64,000 nucleotides of DNA, from assembly GCA_017439715.1 (NCBI GenBank), contig JAFSIR010000009.1, forward strand, positions 1-64,000. The letters are read 5' to 3'. The notes under the pieces were generated by a model. It did not search any database. It was not told the DNA's origin and saw only the letters and a program-made list of their open reading frames with translations. The stretch is from Clostridia bacterium. GTDB taxonomy: Bacteria > Bacillota > Clostridia > Christensenellales > QAND01. The first letter of the stretch is position 1. Every line of letters begins with the position of its first letter. Shown in pieces: positions 59,265-64,000 of this stretch. The position numbers and the translations under genes were made by a program.

Positions 59265-59293
59265 TTGAAAGTTAATCGATTAACGTATATGAT
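59265..59293 (+). promoter_or_regulatory. MATE promoter with palindromic operator in the spacer
   Basis: TTGAAA (59265-59270), 17 nt, TATGAT (59288-59293). The 14-bp perfect palindrome GTTAATCGATTAAC (59271-59284) fills the spacer, a typical position for a TetR-, MarR- or LacI-type repressor site. Confidence 0.8.
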
Positions 59294-59336
59294 AGATAGC
59301 ATTGAAAGTATTAATTGTTTGTTTTAGGAGAGTAAT

Positions 59337-60737
59337 ATGGCAGAAAACAGGAAATTACAAACAACATTTGATGAACGGCAGGATTTGACGCGGGGCCCTA
59401 TTTTGAAAAAGATGGTGATGTTTGCGCTCCCAATGATCCTGTCGAACTTGGTATTTCAGTGTTATAACGCGGCGGACTCGGCGATCGTGGGCAACTTTGT
59501 CGGCTCCGATGCGCTGGCGGCCGTCAGCGCCAGCAACCCGATCATGATGCTTTTTAACGCTTTGTTTTTTGGCCTATCAATCGGAACGGGCATTGTGGTT
59601 GCGCAGAATTTTGGCGCCAATCGATTGGAAGATTTGCGCAAAGCGATCAACAGCTCGGCATTGATGGGCATAATTGTGGGCACTTTTATCATCATTGCCG
59701 GTTCTATAACGGCGCGTCCCCTGCTCAATCTGCTGAAGACACCGGCAAACATCATTGAAGGTTCGAACATATATCTGTCTGTGATCTATTTTGGTATGCT
59801 GAGCAACACGCTTTATCAGATCGGCGCCGGTATCCTGCGCGCTATGGGGGATTCCCGTACACCGCTGTATTTTCTTTGTATCAGCGCGATGAGCAATGTG
59901 GTGCTGGATCTGTTGTTTGTGGCGGTGCTGAACATGGGTGTTATGGGTGCGGCGCTTGCCACCATCTTGACGCAAACACTTTCTGCCATTATGGTGCTTT
60001 TCCGCATCAACAGCGGCAAATACCCCATCTGCATTGAATGGAAACACCTGTCGGTGGATCGAAACGCAGCCCGGATGATCATTCGCCTGGGCGTGCCGAG
60101 CGCCATTCAAAACGCATCCATGTCTTTGGGCGCCGTGTTTATCCAGTCCTTTGCCAACAAGTTTGGCTCCGCTTTCATTGCAGCCAACAGCGTTGTGCAG
60201 AAAACAGACGGGTTTATGATTCTGCCCATGTTGGGATACGGCGGTGCGCTTACGACCTTTGTGGGGCAGAACATGGGCGCCGGCCGAGCCGACCGCGCTA
60301 AAAAAGGCATCGTTTTGAGCTTTTTGATCATCCTGATATACGGGATATTACTGGGCACCTTCCTGTGGTTCTTCGGCTCCGGTATCATGCGCATTTTCAC
60401 GCAGGATATGGCTGTGCTTTCCATCAGCACGGTTGGCATTCGCATCCTTGCGTTCTTCTATCTGTTCATGGGCATGAACCAGTCGCTGACCGGTGCCATG
60501 CGCGGTGCGGGTGCTGCGGTGGCCCCGATGATGATCACCATCATCAGTCAATTCATGCGTATCCCGGTAGCATATTTTATCGCCGTTGTGCCGATGAATC
60601 CGTTTGGTTTGTTCTGGTCCATGGCGTTCTCGGTACTTGCCAATTTCCTTATGGGCCTGGGATACTTTAAGTTTGGCAACTGGCAGAAGAAAACGGTGGT
60701 GCAGCCATCGCCGGATACACCGGTATTTGATGAATAA
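59337..60737 (+). CDS. MATE-family efflux transporter
   Basis: The 466-residue protein has twelve helices in two halves related by repetition, the MATE layout. N-terminal LTRGPILKKMVMFALPMILSNLVFQCYNAADSAIVGNFVG and the second-half start MIIRLGVPSAIQNASMSLGAVFIQSFANKFG are family features; GYGGALTTFVGQNMGAGRADRAKKG is the conserved helix 8 loop. MATE pumps export drugs, cations or metabolites using Na+ or H+. GGAGAG lies before the ATG. The palindromic operator upstream indicates repression that is relieved by an inducer. Confidence 0.92.
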   Translation: MAENRKLQTTFDERQDLTRGPILKKMVMFALPMILSNLVFQCYNAADSAIVGNFVGSDALAAVSASNPIMMLFNALFFGLSIGTGIVVAQNFGANRLEDLRKAINSSALMGIIVGTFIIIAGSITARPLLNLLKTPANIIEGSNIYLSVIYFGMLSNTLYQIGAGILRAMGDSRTPLYFLCISAMSNVVLDLLFVAVLNMGVMGAALATILTQTLSAIMVLFRINSGKYPICIEWKHLSVDRNAARMIIRLGVPSAIQNASMSLGAVFIQSFANKFGSAFIAANSVVQKTDGFMILPMLGYGGALTTFVGQNMGAGRADRAKKGIVLSFLIILIYGILLGTFLWFFGSGIMRIFTQDMAVLSISTVGIRILAFFYLFMGMNQSLTGAMRGAGAAVAPMMITIISQFMRIPVAYFIAVVPMNPFGLFWSMAFSVLANFLMGLGYFKFGNWQKKTVVQPSPDTPVFDE

Positions 60738-60738
60738 T

Positions 60739-60771
60739 AAAAAAGAGCAGACAGATCGTCTGCTCTTTTTT
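60739..60771. terminator. bidirectional terminator
   Basis: AAAAGAGCAGAC/GTCTGCTCTTTT (60741-60752 with 60758-60769) between converging genes. Confidence 0.93.
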
Positions 60772-61114
60772 ATTCCAGTGTAACGGTTATTTTGTGCGGC
60801 AGGCACACGATCGATTGGCCGAGCGGCCGGGAAGCTGCATTCTCAGCATCCACGGGGCCTTGCAGAACGCATAGCTTATCCGGGCAATCGGCTTGGGCAA
60901 TATAAGCTTGCTCATCCCGGATCACAAGCAGATTCGTGCCTCCTTCGCCCGTAAGCAGCAGTTCAGTATTTTTTTCAAGCGGCAGGGTATAGGCGATCTC
61001 GCCGTTTATTCGAACAACGACCGTGCTGAACGCCGTTTTTCGGGGCCACAGCAGGTATGCCGATATAAGAACAAGCAGCACAAGCAGCAGGATCCAACTC
61101 TTTTTCCGATTCAA
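60770..61114 (-). CDS. NusG domain II-type membrane-anchored protein
   Basis: This is a 114-residue protein: an N-terminal membrane anchor (SWILLLVLLVLISAYLLW) and an outside beta domain of the NusG domain II family (VVVRINGEIAYTLPLEKN, LLVIRDEQAYIAQADCPDKLC, SIVCLPHKITVTLE). Three cysteines (about 77, 82, 104) may bind a cofactor or form a disulfide. Such proteins are found with FMN-binding RnfG-like proteins and Gx transporters in clostridia. Here the FMN-binding gene is divergent, 118 nt away. The ATG follows GAAAGGAGGGG. Confidence 0.85.
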   Translation of the reverse strand: MNRKKSWILLLVLLVLISAYLLWPRKTAFSTVVVRINGEIAYTLPLEKNTELLLTGEGGTNLLVIRDEQAYIAQADCPDKLCVLQGPVDAENAASRPLGQSIVCLPHKITVTLE

Positions 61115-61232
61115 TGCAGCCCCTCCTTTCAGGTTTTATTGTAACGGCCAAATTCCAAAAAGAAAAGGGTGCATAGATGATAAAATTGCTGTATAATGTT
61201 TGCATATCAAGTTTTTGAAAGAGGCAGTTTGC

Positions 61233-61772
61233 ATGAAAGAGACATTGAACTTGGGCGCACGGCTGCTCATTATTTGTATTGTGGCAGGCCTGTGCCTGGC
61301 GGGAACGTATGCATTTACAAAGCCTGAGATCGAAAGGCAGGAAAAGGAAGCGCTGATCCGGGTATACAAAGAGTTTTTCCCGGCCGTTTCGGAGTTTAAC
61401 GAAGTGCCGCTGACGGATAATGAAAACACACCCACAGTGCAGACGGTGACCAAAATGACCGCGGAAGACGGCAGCCTGCTTGGCTATTGCTTAGGGTGCA
61501 GCGCAAAAGGCTATAAAGGCGCCATTGCGCTTACCGTTGCCTTTGATGCGCAGGGGAACCTGTTGGGCGTTCGAATCGGTTCGCATGGTGAAACGGCCAG
61601 CCTGGGTGCCAGAATCAGTGAAGAATGGTTTTACAGCCAGTATACGGGAAAAACCTTGCCTGTAGAGCTGAAAACGGATATCGAAGCGATCACGGGGGCA
61701 ACCATCTCCAGCCGCGCCGTGACGGACGCTGTGAATGAAGCCGGCGTTTACGCAGCCACATTATCCTATTAA
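61233..61772 (+). CDS. RnfG-like FMN-binding membrane protein
   Basis: The 179-residue protein has one N-terminal membrane helix (GARLLIICIVAGLCLAGTYAF) and an extracytoplasmic FMN-binding domain. Key stretches are GYKGAIALTVAFDAQGNLLGVRIGSHGETASLGARISE (about 90-127) and the flavinylation site EAITGATISSRAVTDAV, whose Thr of GAT should receive FMN from ApbE. It resembles RnfG/NqrC alone, without the other Rnf subunits. The ATG at 61233 follows GAAAGAGG. Electron transfer across the membrane to an unknown acceptor is inferred; no apbE gene is in this window. Confidence 0.85.
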   Translation: MKETLNLGARLLIICIVAGLCLAGTYAFTKPEIERQEKEALIRVYKEFFPAVSEFNEVPLTDNENTPTVQTVTKMTAEDGSLLGYCLGCSAKGYKGAIALTVAFDAQGNLLGVRIGSHGETASLGARISEEWFYSQYTGKTLPVELKTDIEAITGATISSRAVTDAVNEAGVYAATLSY

Positions 61773-61778
61773 CTGTAA

Positions 61779-61800
61779 GGCGGGATGGTACGATCCCGCC
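61779..61800 (+). other. strong hairpin between the FMN-binding gene and pdxA
   Basis: GGCGGGAT-GGTACG-ATCCCGCC is a perfect 8-bp stem, but no T-run follows (TCTTAAAAAG). It may act as a weak terminator, an RNA-stability element or a processing site. Confidence 0.55.
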
Positions 61801-61835
61801 TCTTAAAAAGATGAAAACCAGGGGGAACTAACACA

Positions 61836-62846
61836 ATGGAAAAACCGATTATTGGCGTAACCATGGGCGATCCGGCAGGCATTGGCCCGGAGATCGTTGC
61901 AAAATCCTTTAACGAACAGAGCGTTTACGATGTGTGCCGTCCTGTTGTGGTTGGCGATGCCGCCACGATGGAATGGGCCTGCCAGGTATGCGGCCTTGAC
62001 CTTAAAGTGAATGTGATCGATAAACCGGCGGACGGCAAATATGAGCTGGGCACGATCGACGTGATCGACCTTAAAAATGTGGATAGAAACGAGCTTCTCG
62101 TTGGCGAGATCAGTGCCCATGCCGGCGCCGCTGCGTATGCTTATATTGAAAAAAGCGTGTATTTGGCGCTGGATCGCGAGATCGATGCGATTGCTACCAC
62201 GCCGATTAATAAAGAATCCTTTGCGGCGGCCAAGGTTCCGTTTATCGGGCACACTGAAGTGCTCGCCGGGCTTACCAACACGCCCGACCCGTTGACGATG
62301 TTTGAAGTACACGGCATGCGCGTGTTCTTCCTGACGCGCCACGTTTCTCTTTCCCGCGCCTGTGAACTGGTGACTAAAGAACGTTTGGTTGACTATATTG
62401 ATCGCTGCACAGAAGCGCTGCGCCGCTTGGGCGTGAACGACGGAACGATGGCTGTGGCCGGCCTGAACCCGCATAGCGGCGAACACGGCCTGTTTGGAAA
62501 CGAAGAAGTGGAGCAGATCGAACCGGCGATCAAAGAAGCCCGCGAAAAAGGCTTTGATGTTGTGGGCCCCGTGAGCGCTGACTCCGTGTTCCACCTTGCA
62601 CTGCAGGGCCGGTACAATTCCGTTCTGTCCCTGTATCACGATCAGGGCCATATCGCTACCAAAACACTTGATTTTGAGCGCACAATCGCCATCACTAACT
62701 CGCTGCCCTTCCTGCGCACGAGCGTTGACCACGGCACGGCGCTTGATATCGCCGGCAAAGGCATTGCCAGCGCGCTGAGTATGACGGAAGCGATCCTGCT
62801 TGCGGCAAAATACGCGCCCAATTTTATCAACATGCCTGTGAAATAA
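61836..62846 (+). CDS. pdxA: 4-hydroxythreonine-4-phosphate dehydrogenase (PdxA family)
   Basis: The 336-residue protein matches PdxA along its length. It starts [17 protein letters not shown] and carries the metal-binding His of [12 protein letters not shown] (about 136), [15 protein letters not shown] (about 209-223) and [12 protein letters not shown] (about 266). PdxA oxidises 4-phospho-hydroxythreonine in the DXP-dependent vitamin B6 route. Many anaerobic Firmicutes carry a paralogue (PdxA2 type) that acts on four-carbon sugar-acid phosphates. No other pdx gene is present here, so the catabolic reading remains open. Good ribosome site GGGGG before ATG. Confidence 0.88.
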   Translation: MEKPIIGVTMGDPAGIGPEIVAKSFNEQSVYDVCRPVVVGDAATMEWACQVCGLDLKVNVIDKPADGKYELGTIDVIDLKNVDRNELLVGEISAHAGAAAYAYIEKSVYLALDREIDAIATTPINKESFAAAKVPFIGHTEVLAGLTNTPDPLTMFEVHGMRVFFLTRHVSLSRACELVTKERLVDYIDRCTEALRRLGVNDGTMAVAGLNPHSGEHGLFGNEEVEQIEPAIKEAREKGFDVVGPVSADSVFHLALQGRYNSVLSLYHDQGHIATKTLDFERTIAITNSLPFLRTSVDHGTALDIAGKGIASALSMTEAILLAAKYAPNFINMPVK

Positions 62847-62850
62847 ACAA

Positions 62851-62893
62851 AAAAAGAAAGCTTCCGGGCCGATTGGCTCGGAAGCTTTTTTTA
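62851..62893. terminator. bidirectional terminator
   Basis: AAAGCTTCCGGGCC-GATT-GGCTCGGAAGCTTT with flanking A and T runs; only one mispair in the stem. Confidence 0.93.
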
Positions 62894-62903
62894 TTGCAGT
62901 TGT

Positions 62904-64000
62904 TTAGCCGCGCAGCATTTTGCCGGGTGTGCGCCCGGTAAATGCACCGTTTTCGATCACTGGCACACCGGATACGAACACGTGCTCGATCCCGCCCGGA
63001 TAACACCGGGGCTCAAGATACGATGTGTTATCGCACACAGTTTCCGCATCGAACACGGTGATATCAGCTTTAAGGCCGGGGCGCAGCAGGCCGCGATCCG
63101 CAAGGTTGAACCGGCGGGCAGGGAAGGATGTCATCTTCCGCACCGCTTCTTCCAGGGATACCATGCCCGGCTGTGTGCGCACCAACTCAAGGATGCGGGC
63201 AAACGTGCCGTAAAGCCGCGGATGCGGCAGCCCGTTTACCAGATACATGGAATCGGAAGCAACAAAAGTGTAGGGCTGGCGGTAGATCTTCAGCACATCC
63301 TCAAGATACATATAATGAGCGAAGATCACCATCGTGCCATTGTTTTGGTTCAGCAGCTCCAGCGCCGCATCGTCCGGTGCAAGGCCCATCATCTCGGCTG
63401 CCTGCGCAATGGTTTTGCCGCAGAACTGCTTGCAATTCGGATCATCCACCGTTGCGATCTGGATCTGATCCCAACCCACAGTGTGAAGATAATTTTCCCA
63501 GGTGGGAAAATCATCGTGCATATGCTCTTTAATGGCGCGGCGGGACACAGGATCGCGCAGCAGCGCCAAAGCGCCTTCCACACCGTCGTGCATCACTTCC
63601 GGGCCGAGGAACGAGAGCAGCTGTGTCGCCCCTGCCAGATACGGATAGGCATCGGCTGTCACGTCCAGCCCGCGAGCCCGCGCGTTTGCAATGGCGGCCA
63701 AAGCGCCATCGATCTGCGCACTGCCGCGCTTATCAATGCCCTTTAAATGCGAGATGTGAAGCGGCACACCCGCCCCTTCAGCAATGGCGATGGCCTGTTC
63801 CACGCTTTCCAGCAAACGCATGCCTTCGCCACGGATATGCATCACCAGCGGGCGGCCCGTTCCGCGCAGAACGGAAGCAATCTGAGATAGTTCCCGATCG
63901 CTGGAATATCCGTCAGGCAAATACACAAGGCCCACGGAAAAGCCGATCGCGCCACTGTCAACCGCTTCCTGCGCCGTGCGCAGCACCTTTTCCATGCGTT
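62904..64000 (-). CDS. D-aminoacylase/amidohydrolase-family protein, 5' end beyond the window
   Basis: At least 363 residues of the C-terminal part are seen, and the frame is open to the window edge. Motifs of the N-acyl-D-amino-acid deacylase group are HIRGEG (about residue 53 of the visible part), PLHISHLKG (about 78), DVTADAYPYLAGATQL (about 110) and the metal-site Asp in FVASDSMYLVNGLPHPRLYGTFARI (about 250). The C-terminal strand domain (LRPGLKADITVFDAETV..NTSYLEPRCYPGGIEHVFVSG) is typical. Such enzymes hydrolyse N-acyl-D-amino acids or related amides. The N-terminal metal-binding HxH lies outside the window. Confidence 0.88.
   Translation of the reverse strand, partial: RMEKVLRTAQEAVDSGAIGFSVGLVYLPDGYSSDRELSQIASVLRGTGRPLVMHIRGEGMRLLESVEQAIAIAEGAGVPLHISHLKGIDKRGSAQIDGALAAIANARARGLDVTADAYPYLAGATQLLSFLGPEVMHDGVEGALALLRDPVSRRAIKEHMHDDFPTWENYLHTVGWDQIQIATVDDPNCKQFCGKTIAQAAEMMGLAPDDAALELLNQNNGTMVIFAHYMYLEDVLKIYRQPYTFVASDSMYLVNGLPHPRLYGTFARILELVRTQPGMVSLEEAVRKMTSFPARRFNLADRGLLRPGLKADITVFDAETVCDNTSYLEPRCYPGGIEHVFVSGVPVIENGAFTGRTPGKMLRG

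Overview
The window looks like a chromosomal segment of a Gram-positive, anaerobic Clostridia-type bacterium (Firmicutes). The signs are a T-box leader, a yybP-ykoY (Mn2+) leader with an intrinsic terminator, strong AGGAGG-type ribosome sites, TTG/GTG starts, many ATGA overlaps, lipoprotein-type oligopeptide uptake, and Feo iron uptake without respiratory genes. No rRNA, CRISPR array, prophage, integrase or insertion sequence was seen. Nearly every transcription unit ends in a clear hairpin plus T-tract.

Layout. 0-3.3 kb: iron-type alcohol dehydrogenase, a free-standing pyruvate-kinase-C-like protein and a frameshifted homocysteine methyltransferase. 3.4-8.1 kb: a ribbon-helix-helix protein in operon with ClpB, then an MFS transporter. 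8.2-14.1 kb: a five-gene minus-strand operon (MarR regulator, NYN ribonuclease-like protein, SagB-type oxidoreductase, MMPL transporter, YhgE-like secreted protein). 14.3-18.6 kb: a five-gene glycan operon (three nucleotide-sugar enzymes, two glycosyltransferases). 18.6-25 kb: YgjP-type metalloprotease, serine hydrolase, a riboswitch-controlled P-type ATPase, and a ridA/tadA/Gx-transporter group. 25.1-29.7 kb: tRNA-Ala, then a T-box leader driving an isopropylmalate-synthase-like protein without its metal ligands and a fusion of a sugar-isomerase-like barrel to an acyl-CoA ligase. 29.8-39.8 kb: mostly housekeeping and metabolic genes (SWIM protein, GNAT, ald, acyltransferase, YfcC transporter, transaldolase-like aldolase, small kinase), a decayed CoA-disulfide-reductase-like gene and a DUF5685/J-domain/membrane-protein group. 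40.1-45.5 kb: metal handling (feoA, feoB and a tiny Cys-rich partner under twin palindromes; then an ArsR-type sensor and a P1B ATPase with a His/Cys repeat tail). 45.5-48.3 kb: an enolase paralogue divergent from a glycerate 2-kinase. 48.4-54.9 kb: tRNA-Ser and a complete oligopeptide ABC system. 55-64 kb: a candidate structured RNA, a DNA glycosylase and ZIP transporter, an ArsC/Spx-like protein with a surface 5'-nucleotidase, a MATE exporter, a NusG-II/FMN-binding pair, pdxA, and a D-aminoacylase running off the end.

How the genes fit together. The best candidate for an undescribed system is the T-box cassette at 25.3-29.7 kb. The leader reads most simply as leucine-specific. The first protein keeps the leucine-sensing (LeuA dimer) domain but has lost the catalytic HxH and Asp. 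The second joins a degenerate isomerase barrel to an intact acyl-CoA ligase. A leucine-responsive acid-activation module is my inference. Other points worth attention are the RHH-clpB pair, NYN and SagB genes inside an MMPL export operon, the enolase paralogue with three changed active-site residues beside a glycerate kinase, the paired TTAGC-N4-GCTAA operators on feo, nested dyads at oppA, and the structured RNA at 55.03-55.26 kb.
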